From an uncultured Gemmatimonadota bacterium (GTDB lineage Bacteria > Gemmatimonadota > Gemmatimonadetes > Gemmatimonadales > Gemmatimonadaceae): a stretch of DNA of 64,000 bases. Of this stretch, positions 17,049 to 25,097 are shown one piece after another. Location of the stretch: positions 186,001 to 250,000 of the forward strand of contig CADEFN010000002.1 of assembly GCA_902826615.1 (NCBI GenBank), given 5' to 3'. A program made the position numbers and the translations under genes. The notes under the pieces were generated by a model. That model saw only the letters and a list, made by a program, of their open reading frames with translations. It had not been told where the DNA came from and made no database searches. How positions within the stretch are numbered: the first letter of the stretch is position 1; the number at the start of each line of letters is the position of its first letter.

Positions 17049-18574
17049 TCCTCGAGCGGCATCCCGCCGTCTTCGCGACGGAAGCCGTGTTTCTCCATCA
17101 GCCGATAGAGCGTCGTGCGGTCAATGTTGGCCAGCCGAGCTGCTTTCGACATGTTGGATCCCGCCCGGGTCACCAGCTGGGCAAGGTACTCCCGTTCGAA
17201 GTGCGCGATCAGTTTGTCCTTCGCCGTGTGGAACGGTTCGTTCATGACCGGCGTCGGGAAGCCGGTCGGTGCCGCCTCGGTTTCCACATCGTCGTAAATC
17301 GGCACGTCTTCGGGCTGCACCAGGTGCCCCGGCTCGGTCAGCACCGACATCTGCTCGATGACGTTCTGCAACTCACGCACATTGCCGCGCCAGGCCCGGG
17401 TACGCAGAAACTCCACCGCACTCTCCGAAATCCGCGGCTGCGCCTCGCCCGACGTGCGGTGGCGCTCCCAGTAATGCGTCAGGAAGTGATTGGCGAGCAG
17501 CGACACATCTTCGGGGCGTTTGCGCAGCGGTGGCAGATTGATCGGCACCACGCGCAACCGATACAGCAGATCCTCGCGCAGTGTGCCCTTGGTCACGCAC
17601 TCCTGCGGCACCCGGTTGGTCGCAGAGATAAAGCGCACATCAACCACCGCATCTTCCTTCTCACTACCCACGCGCCGCACCACACCGTCCTGAATCACAC
17701 GCAGCAGTTTGGCCTGCAGCGGGAGCGACATTTCGGTGAGCTCGTCGAGAAAGAGCGTGCCCCCGTTGGCAATCTCCAGCAGACCGGGTTTGTCGCGGTC
17801 GGCACCCGTGAAGGCGCCCTTGCGATGACCGAAGAGTTCCGACTCCAGCAGACCTTCAGGCAGCGCGGCGCAGTTGATCGGCACCAGCTGACGCGACGCC
17901 CGGCGGCTGTGCGCGTGAATGAACTGCGCAATGACTTCCTTGCCGGTGCCGCTCTCACCCATGATCATGACGGACGCGTCGGTGCTCGCCACTTTGCGAG
18001 CGAGATCGACCGCCTTCCGGAATGCCGGTGACACACCGAGCAGCGTCAGCTTGTCGCTGTTCCCGCTTTGCTTGAGCAGCTGCACCCGCAAATCGCGCGT
18101 CTCGCGCGCCACCATCACAGCGTGCGAGGCACGACCGACGAGCACCTGCAGGTGGGTGGCCGAAAAGGGCTTCGGCAGGTAGTCCCAGGCTCCGGCGCGC
18201 AGCGCCTCGATGCTGGTGGTCACACTCGGGTTGCCCGTCATGACCACCACGATCGTGTCCTTGCTGGCGTCCACGGTCGCCTTGAGGATGTCCATCCCCG
18301 ACACCGGCGTCATATAGAGATCGACCAGCACGATGTCGAACCGACGCCGCTTGACCATGTCCACGGCTTCGTCGCCGCGGCCAAGCGTCGTGACATTGAA
18401 GCCGTCCATCTGCAGGACACTCGCACACCCTTCACGAAGGGTGCGATCGTCGTCCACAATAAGAATGCTGAGGCTCGCCTTTACGTCGGGCGAGATCGAC
18501 AGTGGATCTCGACCTTCTTCCCCGGCCGTCGCTGAGCTCACGTCGCCTTCTCCTGCCACCGTTCCACCGCTCAC
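17045..18574 (-). CDS. NtrC-type sigma54-dependent response regulator
   Basis: 509 residues from GTG 18574, preceded by GAGG 8 bases away; the open frame extends to 18691 without support. Receiver domain: acidic pocket VDDDR near 41-44 and phospho-site D85 in LVDLYMTP. AAA+ domain: Walker A GESGTGKE (206-213), the sigma54-contact loop GAFTGA (253-258) and Walker B TLFLDE. A Fis-type HTH at the C-terminus (SKAARLANIDRTTLYRLM) ends the protein. It activates RNA polymerase-sigma54 at distant enhancers. Position between the divergent exopolysaccharide export gene and its kinase suggests control of that cluster, which is inference. Confidence 0.93.
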   Translation of the reverse strand: MSGGTVAGEGDVSSATAGEEGRDPLSISPDVKASLSILIVDDDRTLREGCASVLQMDGFNVTTLGRGDEAVDMVKRRRFDIVLVDLYMTPVSGMDILKATVDASKDTIVVVMTGNPSVTTSIEALRAGAWDYLPKPFSATHLQVLVGRASHAVMVARETRDLRVQLLKQSGNSDKLTLLGVSPAFRKAVDLARKVASTDASVMIMGESGTGKEVIAQFIHAHSRRASRQLVPINCAALPEGLLESELFGHRKGAFTGADRDKPGLLEIANGGTLFLDELTEMSLPLQAKLLRVIQDGVVRRVGSEKEDAVVDVRFISATNRVPQECVTKGTLREDLLYRLRVVPINLPPLRKRPEDVSLLANHFLTHYWERHRTSGEAQPRISESAVEFLRTRAWRGNVRELQNVIEQMSVLTEPGHLVQPEDVPIYDDVETEAAPTGFPTPVMNEPFHTAKDKLIAHFEREYLAQLVTRAGSNMSKAARLANIDRTTLYRLMEKHGFRREDGGMPLEE

Positions 18575-18987
18575 AAGGATTTCCTCACGTATCGGGTGCG
18601 GAGTGTGGGCGGCCCATGCGTTACCGTCGCCACACTGTCTCGGCGGCCCCACACCTAAGCGGCACAAGGTAGCCAAATCATATACGATCAAGGGCTGCTG
18701 AGGTCAAGCCACAGCGATGCAGGAGACCCACAGGCCGTGTCGCCCCATACCAACATGGACCTGCGTCGCGAACCACGATGTGATGTTCCTTACCTTGCTG
18801 AGGCTCCCTTGTCGCTATTGGTACATTCAAATCTCGAAGCGGCACGGCTTTGCGGCTAGTGGGGTTTTTCCAGCTGGCCCGGCCGGCGGACGCCTCGTGT
18901 CCGCCGGTGTGCGCCGTTTCTTGCATTCCGTCGTCTGATTAGAGTGAACGTGGCTCACCAAATCCCAGTGGGGTCTGTGAGGACTTA
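18575..18987. promoter_or_regulatory. Divergent control region, sigma54 regulator / exopolysaccharide export gene
   Basis: A 413-base stretch without a gene. It holds TCGCTATTGGTACATTCAAA (18812-18831, then T), an almost exact partner of 22641-22663 upstream of the Wza-like gene, and a 9-bp hairpin CCGGCGGAC/GTCCGCCGG at 18883-18891 and 18899-18907 that would lie in the 5' leader of the gene at 18988. No T-run follows the hairpin. A sigma54-looking GGCAC(N4)TTGC at 18841 has GG-GC spacing one base too short. Confidence 0.5.
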
Positions 18988-21429
18988 ATGTCGAATAGTG
19001 TTGTGCCTGCGTCCGGGGGAAACCCGTATCAGCTCGCCGGTCAGGAGTTTTCTCCTCAAGACTGGGGGCCGCCGCCCCAGGCCGAACGTGGCAGCAGTGC
19101 CATGCAGCAGCTCGTCTCCCGGTCAATCGCGGCCATCAAGCGGTATCGCTGGCTGATTCTGGCGGTTTTTGTGGTGGGCAGTTCCACCGGTGTCGCGCTT
19201 ACGCGCTTCGTCGAGCCCAAATACGCCGTGGACGCCACGATCTGGATCTCGCAGAACCAGATGAAGAACGGGCCTGTCCAGGCGCCGGGGCTCATCTCCA
19301 GCGAGCTCGGGTGGACCGACCTGGTCAAGAGCTTCATCATCCTCGACGAGGTGGTGAGCCGCCTGGCCCTGTACGTCACACCCACCAATAGTCGGGATTC
19401 CGATCTCTTCCGCACCCTTCTGCCCTCCGATTCTCTGATCGCGGGGAGTTATCGACTCAAGCTCGACCCGGGTGGAGCCAAGTACCAGCTCCTTCGTCGC
19501 TCCGACGAAAAGAGTGAGCCTGAGCGCCTCATCGAGAGCGGCGCCGTTGGCGATTCCATCGGCCGTACCGTGGGCTTCCTCTGGCATCCGGCCGCCGAAC
19601 AGCTCACGCGCGCCGAAACGTTCGACTTCGAGGTGGTGACCCCTCGTGAAGCTGCGGTCAAGCTGCAATCCGAGCTGCAGCTTGGTCTCCCGATCAATTC
19701 CAACATCATGCGCCTCGGGTTGCGCGGCGAACAGCCGCAGCTGATTGCGCAGACCCTCAACGAAGTCGTGCGGCAGTTCGAGCGTGAGTCGAGCCGGCTC
19801 AAGAAGGAGAATCTCGTCGAAGTGGCCAACACCATCGACGAACAGCTCTCCGGCGCGGCCAAGTCGCTGTTCGACGCCGAAAACTCCCTCGAAAGCTTCA
19901 AGATCAACACCATCACCCAACCGAACGAAAACGTGGCGATATCGCCCGGGATTGCGGTTGCGACCAATCCGGTGATGACGTCGTATTTCCAGGATCGTGG
20001 TCAGCTCGACAACCTCAAGAGCGACCGCGCCCTGCTGGAGCGGATCATTGCCGAAAGCGACAGCCGCAACGGCCGCATCTCACCCGAGGCATTGCGTGGT
20101 GCGCCCATGCTGCTCGCCAGCGGCGAAACGGGGAAGGAGCTGAACACCGCCCTCATCGATGTCACGGTGCGCCAGGCCAATCTCCGCACCCTTCGCGAGA
20201 AGTACACGGATGAATACAAGGCGGTGAAGGACGAGCTCAACGCCATCAATGTGCTGGAGACCAACGTCATTCCGTCGACCGCGCGAAAGCTCCTCGCCGA
20301 GTACAAGGCAAACGAGGCAGAGCTGGGCCGTCGTGTGGATGGGGCCTCGTCGGAGCTGCGGAAGATTCCCCAGCGCACGATCGAGGAGCAGCGCCGGCAG
20401 CGCAACGTGGCCGTCGCCACCACCATCTTCCAGGATCTGCAGGGTCGCGCCGTGTCGGCACGACTGTCGGAAAAAACCGTCATGCCCGACGTGGCCATCC
20501 TCGACACGGCCATCGCACCACGCCTGCCCACCAGTGACACCTCCCTCGACATCATCATCATCGCGGTGCTGGCGTCGTTAGGTGCAGGTGTCGGCATTGC
20601 CCTCCTGCTCGACCGCCTCGACGGCCGGTTCCGCTATCCGGAACAAGCCGTGAATGAGCTCGGCCTCGATATCGTCGGCGCGGTGCCGTCCTACACTGCC
20701 CCGCGCAGCCAGCGGCAGCGGCTGGAGCAGGCCTCGCAGATGATCGAGTCCTTCCGCTCGCTCGCCCTCTCCGTCCGGTCGCAATTCCCGGCAGGATCAC
20801 CCGTCCAGCTCACCATCTCCAGCCCCGGGCCAGGCGACGGCAAGTCCACCATTTCCATCAACCTCGCGAATGCACTCGCCGAGGGTGGCTATCGCACGCT
20901 CCTCGTCGATGGCGACATCCGGCGCGGCCAGCTCCACGAGTCATGCCCGCCCGCGTCGCAGTCACCAGGCCTGCTCGACTATCTCGCCGGCGAAGCAACG
21001 TTAGGCGAAATCATCAAGTCGACCGACCTGCATGTGAACCTCTCGCTCATTCCGTGTGGCACCCGCCGCCGGCAGGGGCCGGAGTTGCTCGCCTCGCAGC
21101 GCACCGCGCTCATGCTGCGCGAGCTGCGCTCCCAGTTCGACGCCATCATCGTCGACTGCGCGCCACTTGGTGCCGGCATCGATGCCTACGCGCTCGGCAG
21201 CGCGACCGGTTCGATGCTGCTGGTGCTCCGGGCCGGTGAAACCGACAAACGGCTCGCATCATCCAAGCTCAGCACCCTCGACCGCATGCCGATCCGGATT
21301 CTCGGCACGGTACTCAACGACATCGGCGAGTCGCCGGAATTCCGCTACTACCACTACCTCGAAGGGTACGGTACGCCGGAAACCATGCCCGACGTCGCAC
21401 TGCTCGGTCAGGGCGCAGACAACCGCTGA
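18988..21429 (+). CDS. Wzc-like chain-length regulator fused to BY-type tyrosine kinase
   Basis: 813-residue inner-membrane protein. First membrane segment at about 54-72, a long periplasmic coiled-coil-rich Wzz domain, second membrane segment near 518-540, then a cytosolic CpsD/CapB-type kinase: Walker A GPGDGKST (about 612-619), Walker A' LLVDGDIRR, Walker B AIIVDCAPLG, and a short C-terminal tyrosine cluster (RYYHYLEGYG) as likely autophosphorylation sites. Family role: controls polymer length and couples to the Wza outer-membrane channel during capsule or exopolysaccharide export. GAGG lies before the ATG. The gene ends in a strong terminator. Confidence 0.93.
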   Translation: MSNSVVPASGGNPYQLAGQEFSPQDWGPPPQAERGSSAMQQLVSRSIAAIKRYRWLILAVFVVGSSTGVALTRFVEPKYAVDATIWISQNQMKNGPVQAPGLISSELGWTDLVKSFIILDEVVSRLALYVTPTNSRDSDLFRTLLPSDSLIAGSYRLKLDPGGAKYQLLRRSDEKSEPERLIESGAVGDSIGRTVGFLWHPAAEQLTRAETFDFEVVTPREAAVKLQSELQLGLPINSNIMRLGLRGEQPQLIAQTLNEVVRQFERESSRLKKENLVEVANTIDEQLSGAAKSLFDAENSLESFKINTITQPNENVAISPGIAVATNPVMTSYFQDRGQLDNLKSDRALLERIIAESDSRNGRISPEALRGAPMLLASGETGKELNTALIDVTVRQANLRTLREKYTDEYKAVKDELNAINVLETNVIPSTARKLLAEYKANEAELGRRVDGASSELRKIPQRTIEEQRRQRNVAVATTIFQDLQGRAVSARLSEKTVMPDVAILDTAIAPRLPTSDTSLDIIIIAVLASLGAGVGIALLLDRLDGRFRYPEQAVNELGLDIVGAVPSYTAPRSQRQRLEQASQMIESFRSLALSVRSQFPAGSPVQLTISSPGPGDGKSTISINLANALAEGGYRTLLVDGDIRRGQLHESCPPASQSPGLLDYLAGEATLGEIIKSTDLHVNLSLIPCGTRRRQGPELLASQRTALMLRELRSQFDAIIVDCAPLGAGIDAYALGSATGSMLLVLRAGETDKRLASSKLSTLDRMPIRILGTVLNDIGESPEFRYYHYLEGYGTPETMPDVALLGQGADNR

Positions 21430-21448
21430 CCCGAGACGCGACAATGAG

Positions 21449-21478
21449 AAAGGGCCGGATCCTCGGATCCGGCCCTTT
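21449..21478. terminator. Bidirectional intrinsic terminator
   Basis: AAAGGGCCGGATCC pairs perfectly with GGATCCGGCCCTTT around the dinucleotide TC, giving a 14-bp stem flanked by A-rich sequence on one side and TTTT on the other. It separates the Wzc-like gene from the convergent response-regulator gene and should work on both strands. Confidence 0.9.
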
Positions 21479-21497
21479 TCACGTCCCCCCACTGTGC

Positions 21498-22475
21498 TCA
21501 GACGGAGGCCGCGCGCTCCAGCACCCCTCGGTCAGGGGCGCGGCGACCGTCCCGGAGTTCGCCGGCCGCCCGCAGAACCATCGACACAACATCGGTGGAA
21601 GAGGCTGAGAAGTCCTCGGCGATCGTCATCCCATAGTGCACGACGAGGGCACGTGCGTGCCCGCCGATTTCCAGCGGGGTGTCCTCCATGGCACTGCGCA
21701 CACGCGCCACAATCCGCTCCGCACCTTCCCGGGTTGTGTCGGGCGCAATCACCACAACTTCCGTACGGCCCAGCCTCCCAATCACGTCCGAGACCCGGGC
21801 ACTCTGACGGCAAATCTCGCTGAGCCGATGAAGTACCAGCCCCTCCACGTCGTGCTCACCGTCGCTGGCCACCGGGCCTTCCAGCTTCGCCGAGAAGGCG
21901 ACACACACAATCGACGCCCCACGCCGCGCGGCGTCCCCTCCAATTTCTCGCGCCCGCCGCGCAATGCCCCGAGCGTTGTAGAGCCCGGTGTGAGGGTCGA
22001 GCAAACCCGACTCCAGAGTGCGATCGGCCTCCCGTTTGGCCCGGACAAAGAGCTCCAGCTTGAGAGCGAGTACCTCGACGTCGTAGGGCTCACTCAGGAG
22101 CTCCCAGGCACCCGCGCGGTACGCTTCGAGACGCTGGGCCCGGGTTGGCGTTCCGGTCGTCAGGAGAATGATCGGAGTGCCTGAACTGAAGTTGGGCTCC
22201 TCGCGCAGCATGCGTACGACGTCCAGACCTGAGACATCGGGAAGGCTGAGATCCAGAACGACGGCGTCCGCTCGTGTGGTTCGGCTCAGTTCCAGGACCT
22301 GCCGACCCGTAAACGCCCGGACAGTCGCGAAGCCCCGGGGCCCCAGCACACTTTCCAACGAGCGGGACGACCATTCCTGGTCGTTCCCGAGGAGGAGAAG
22401 CGGTGGTGCTCCCTGCAGATCCTGCGCGTGATCGATTGTTGCCAAAATGGCCATCCTTTGCGGGCGTCGGTGCAC
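21498..22475 (-). CDS. Response regulator with degenerate GGDEF domain
   Basis: 325 residues. An N-terminal receiver domain has the phospho-Asp in VVLDLSLPD (about D76), the Thr of LLTTGTP and the Lys position replaced (LLSEPYD instead of LxKP). The second half has the GGDEF fold start (LLDPHTGLYNARG) but the signature GGDEF reads GRTEV (in IGRLGRTEVVVIA), so cyclase activity is not expected; it may bind c-di-GMP or GTP or act as an output/dimer module. Start GTG 22475 has AAGGGA six bases upstream; ATG 22454 is an alternative. It is sandwiched between two export genes and likely regulates the pathway, by inference. Confidence 0.8.
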   Translation of the reverse strand: MHRRPQRMAILATIDHAQDLQGAPPLLLLGNDQEWSSRSLESVLGPRGFATVRAFTGRQVLELSRTTRADAVVLDLSLPDVSGLDVVRMLREEPNFSSGTPIILLTTGTPTRAQRLEAYRAGAWELLSEPYDVEVLALKLELFVRAKREADRTLESGLLDPHTGLYNARGIARRAREIGGDAARRGASIVCVAFSAKLEGPVASDGEHDVEGLVLHRLSEICRQSARVSDVIGRLGRTEVVVIAPDTTREGAERIVARVRSAMEDTPLEIGGHARALVVHYGMTIAEDFSASSTDVVSMVLRAAGELRDGRRAPDRGVLERAASV

Positions 22476-22620
22476 TGATTCCCTTCTGCATGTTGCGTGC
22501 AGCCAAGTCTTTAGCGGATCCTGGGCTGATCGCGTGACCCTCGGCCCTCCACTTCGTTTAGGAATGGAGACCGGCGTTGCGCCGATGCGTCGGTTCTGAC
22601 GGATGAGATCGGCAAAAGAG

Positions 22621-22663
22621 GGGCACAGATCTGGCTTCTCTCGCTATAGTAGTACGTTCAAAT
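22621..22663 (+). promoter_or_regulatory. Candidate promoter of the Wza-like gene (sigma54-like plus shared box)
   Basis: GGCACAGATCTGGCT (22622-22636) keeps the GG...GC elements of a -24/-12 promoter with the correct 10-base separation and GGCAC, but has mismatches in TTGC. It is followed by TCGCTATAGT (22641-22650) and GTACGTTCAAAT (22652-22663), the box shared with 18812-18832. TATAGT could instead be a sigma70 -10 box, with no -35 that I can see. Confidence 0.4.
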
Positions 22664-22724
22664 GAATTAGAACTATTTATTGTCGCGCGTTCACCTAGCA
22701 CGCGACATGCATCGCAAGGACCTC

Positions 22725-23516
22725 ATGCGACAGAAATTCCGTCTACAACTCTTGCTGGTCGTTGCCGCCGCCCTGGTTACTGGCGGGCGCGACGCGTTGG
22801 GCGCTCAGGAGACCCTCGGCACCCAGCGTCGCCAGGCCACTCGGGCAGAACTCGAGCAGGCGATTTCGGCGGCCGAGACGGTCGGACTCACGGCGGATGA
22901 AAAGACCCGGCAGAAGCTTGACGCCCTTGTTTTCTCGCTCAAGCAGCGGCTCCGGAACGGAGACTTTGTGCCCGGCGACCGGCTGCTCCTGACTGTTGTT
23001 GGCGATTCGACCCTGACGGACACCTTCACGGTGAAGCCTGACCAGCGGCTTGCCCTTCCCGACATTCCAGAAATCTCGCTTCGCGGCGTGCTCGATTCGG
23101 AGCTTGGTCCGCACCTTACCCGCGAGCTGTCGAAGTTTCTCAAGAGCCCCCAGGTCTCTGCGACCGGGTTGATCCGTGTCTCGCTTTCGGGCGCGATCGG
23201 ACGACCGGGCTTTTTGACCGTTCCGGTTGACCAGCTCATCACCGATGTGCTGATGAGCGCTGGTGGTCCATCACAGAATGCTGTGCTCGACAAGGCGTAT
23301 GTGAAGCGGGCCAGCGACACTTTTCTGGACAAGAAGCAGTTCAGCGAGGCGGTGCGAACCGGCAGAACGGTTGGAGACGTTTCGTTACGCGACGGTGATG
23401 AGATCATTGTGCCGGTGCAGACAACTAACAGACTCGGAATGTGGGGCGGTTTGCTCGGTGCCCTCATCCCGATCATCTGGATCGTTCAGGGTCGTGGCCG
23501 TAACCGCACTGTGTGA
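22725..23516 (+). CDS. Wza-like polysaccharide export protein (SLBB)
   Basis: 263 residues from ATG 22725 (AAGGA just upstream; ATG 22707 possible). A signal peptide (FRLQLLLVVAAALVTGG) leads to a polysaccharide-biosynthesis/export domain (GDRLLLTVVGD..., PDQRLALPDIPEI) followed by an SLBB repeat (VSLSGAIGRPGFLTVP... LRDGDEIIVP). A hydrophobic helix at the C-terminus (GGLLGALIPIIWIV) may serve as the outer-membrane helix of the channel. There is no lipobox cysteine, unlike E. coli Wza. Family role: outer-membrane exit channel for polysaccharide, partner of the Wzc-like protein. Overlaps the next gene. Confidence 0.88.
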   Translation: MRQKFRLQLLLVVAAALVTGGRDALGAQETLGTQRRQATRAELEQAISAAETVGLTADEKTRQKLDALVFSLKQRLRNGDFVPGDRLLLTVVGDSTLTDTFTVKPDQRLALPDIPEISLRGVLDSELGPHLTRELSKFLKSPQVSATGLIRVSLSGAIGRPGFLTVPVDQLITDVLMSAGGPSQNAVLDKAYVKRASDTFLDKKQFSEAVRTGRTVGDVSLRDGDEIIVPVQTTNRLGMWGGLLGALIPIIWIVQGRGRNRTV

Positions 23517-24358
23517 TGATAGGTTCGACTGGAGATGAGAATTCCTTGCCCATGACGTGGCCCGCCAGTACCGCTGATCATGTCCGGGATCCGCGCGTGC
23601 AGACGCCGGTGCATCGCACGCGTCCGCGCGGCGCCGATGCGTCGCGGACGGTCGAGCGCCCGCGCTCGGTGGAGTTCGCGCCCCGCGAGCCCGCAGATCC
23701 GTTTGCTCCCCGTGAGCGCAACGAGGCGCTGTCCCGTGCTCTCAACGTCGTCGTGGCCGGACTCAGCCTCCTGGTGGCGTTGCCCGTCCTGATCGTCGTC
23801 GCCTTGCTGATCAAGTTCTCGTCACGTGGTCCCATTCTGTACACGCAGACGCGAGTTGGGCTGGACCGGCGCTGGAAGCGCACCCTTGCGATTCGCGACT
23901 CGCGTGTGGAGGACCTTGGGGGCCAGGTGTTCACGATTTACAAGCTGCGCACCATGCGGGTCGACGCCGAAAAGGTCTCGGGCGCGGTGTGGGCCACGGA
24001 GAACGATCCGCGCGTTACCCGCCTGGGCAAGATGCTGCGCAAGTATCGCGTGGACGAAGTGCCGCAGTTGTGGAATGTGCTGCGTGGCGACATGAATATC
24101 GTCGGCCCACGGCCCGAGCGCCCGAGTATCGTGGCGCGTCTGCGCGAAGACATTCCGACGTACCGCTATCGTCATCGGGTGAAACCCGGACTGACGGGAC
24201 TGGCGCAGATCAATCAGAAGTACGACGCCTGCCTGGACGACGTGATCAGCAAGGTCAGCTGGGACCTGCGCTACATCCGCGAGCAGGGCTTCTGGCTGGA
24301 CGTGCGCGTCATGCTGCAGACCGTGCCGGCCGTCCTTCTGAAATTCCAGGGCTGGTAG
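23516..24358 (+). CDS. Polyprenyl-phosphate sugar phosphotransferase (WcaJ/WbaP-type)
   Basis: About 280 residues. A disordered, Arg/Pro-rich N-terminal 65 residues precede one membrane segment (LSLLVALPVLIVVALLIKF) and the bacterial sugar transferase domain: YKLRTMR, then KYRVDEVPQLWNVLRGDMNIVGPRPERP with the catalytic Asp-Glu pair, and KPGLTGLAQ. It lacks the long N-terminal domain of full WcaJ, so it is a small monotopic phosphoglycosyl transferase that starts the repeat unit on undecaprenyl phosphate. ATG 23516 overlaps the upstream TGA; GTG 23513 directly before it is possible. Confidence 0.92.
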   Translation: MIGSTGDENSLPMTWPASTADHVRDPRVQTPVHRTRPRGADASRTVERPRSVEFAPREPADPFAPRERNEALSRALNVVVAGLSLLVALPVLIVVALLIKFSSRGPILYTQTRVGLDRRWKRTLAIRDSRVEDLGGQVFTIYKLRTMRVDAEKVSGAVWATENDPRVTRLGKMLRKYRVDEVPQLWNVLRGDMNIVGPRPERPSIVARLREDIPTYRYRHRVKPGLTGLAQINQKYDACLDDVISKVSWDLRYIREQGFWLDVRVMLQTVPAVLLKFQGW

Positions 24359-24362
24359 TAGC

Positions 24363-24395
24363 GCTCGCCGCTCGCGTGCCTAACGCAGGGCGAGC
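24363..24395. terminator. Nested hairpin at a convergent junction with CCTAACG
   Basis: GCTCGCC (24363-24369) pairs with GGCGAGC (24389-24395); inside, GCGT (24374-24377) pairs with ACGC (24383-24386), leaving GCCTA in the loop. The structure spans the stop of the minus-strand gene and the space after the WcaJ-like gene. No T-run. Confidence 0.4.
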
Positions 24396-24673
24396 TTGTT
24401 GTAGACGGCGCCGATCACCCGCCCCAGCGCCCATCCGCACACAAAGGCATAGACAAACCCGATGAGGCTTCCGGCGAACGTCACCCGGTAGCCGGGAAAG
24501 AACGCGGCCAGGAGGTTGAGGTGTTTGCCGACGTCGGGGCCACCCTTGATGACCAGGAAGTTGGTCGCCAGAAAGAGCCCTCCGCCGCACAAGAGCCCAA
24601 CAGAGATGCCCCAGGCCTGCGCGTTGAGCGCCAGCAAGCCTTCCTGGGCGGTGCGCTGAGTGGATGCGGACAT
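24380..24673 (-). CDS. Small membrane protein of unknown function (member of a tandem pair)
   Basis: 97 residues with two hydrophobic segments (ISVGLLCGGGLFLATNFLVI and SLIGFVYAFVCGWALGRVI). No recognised family. It resembles the product of the gene 6 bases upstream: both have a leucine pair, then a FFPGY or YFTGY box, about six residues, G-x-I-x-G and a second helix ending in a glycine-rich turn. This suggests an ancient duplication. It is the last gene of a long minus-strand glycan operon. Ends in CGT-TAG within the CCTAACG motif. Confidence 0.7.
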   Translation of the reverse strand: MSASTQRTAQEGLLALNAQAWGISVGLLCGGGLFLATNFLVIKGGPDVGKHLNLLAAFFPGYRVTFAGSLIGFVYAFVCGWALGRVIGAVYNKLALR

Positions 24674-24679
24674 GGGATG

Positions 24680-25087
24680 CTAGATGTGATCGAGGAAGGT
24701 GCGCGTGGCCTGCATTTCCGCGCGCACGCGGATGTTGAAGGCAATGATTGCGAGAGCGAAGTTGCGGCTGAACGCGACAAACCAGCCCGCGACAAACGAC
24801 ACCAGAAATCCCCAGCCCATACCGACGATGAGCCCCGGCCAGCTCACGCTGTAACCCGTGAAGTAGGTGTTGAGCAGCTGGAGTGGAAAACCTTCGGCCG
24901 CCGGGCTGACGAGTGCCATGAGCGTGATGGCTCCCATAAGCAGCGCGCCTGCAACACCTGTCGCGACACCAAATGCCGCTTTGTGCAACCGGGCGAAGGC
25001 GAGCCGCAGCACGGGCTGCAGCTCTTCCTCGGCTGTGCGTGCTGCCGGCTCATGAATCGCGCGCACGCCTGTGGGGGGAGGCGTCAT
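24680..25087 (-). CDS. Small membrane protein of unknown function (member of a tandem pair)
   Basis: 135 residues from ATG 25087, which starts ten bases after the stop of the upstream GT2; the frame is open further upstream but overlaps that gene. A 45-residue cytosolic N-terminus is followed by two hydrophobic segments (VAGALLMGAITLMALVS and IVGMGWGFLVSFVAGWFVAF). Between them lies LNTYFTGYSVSWPGLIVG, matching AAFFPGYRVTFAGSLIG of the following gene. No family recognised. The operon position suggests an accessory membrane role in glycan synthesis, for which there is no direct evidence. Confidence 0.7.
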   Translation of the reverse strand: MTPPPTGVRAIHEPAARTAEEELQPVLRLAFARLHKAAFGVATGVAGALLMGAITLMALVSPAAEGFPLQLLNTYFTGYSVSWPGLIVGMGWGFLVSFVAGWFVAFSRNFALAIIAFNIRVRAEMQATRTFLDHI

Positions 25088-25097
25088 ACGAAGGGTG

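Noticed and set aside
18841-18856. GGCACGGCTTTGC as sigma54 promoter of the Wzc-like gene
   Set aside because: Only nine bases separate GG and GC; the family tolerates ten.
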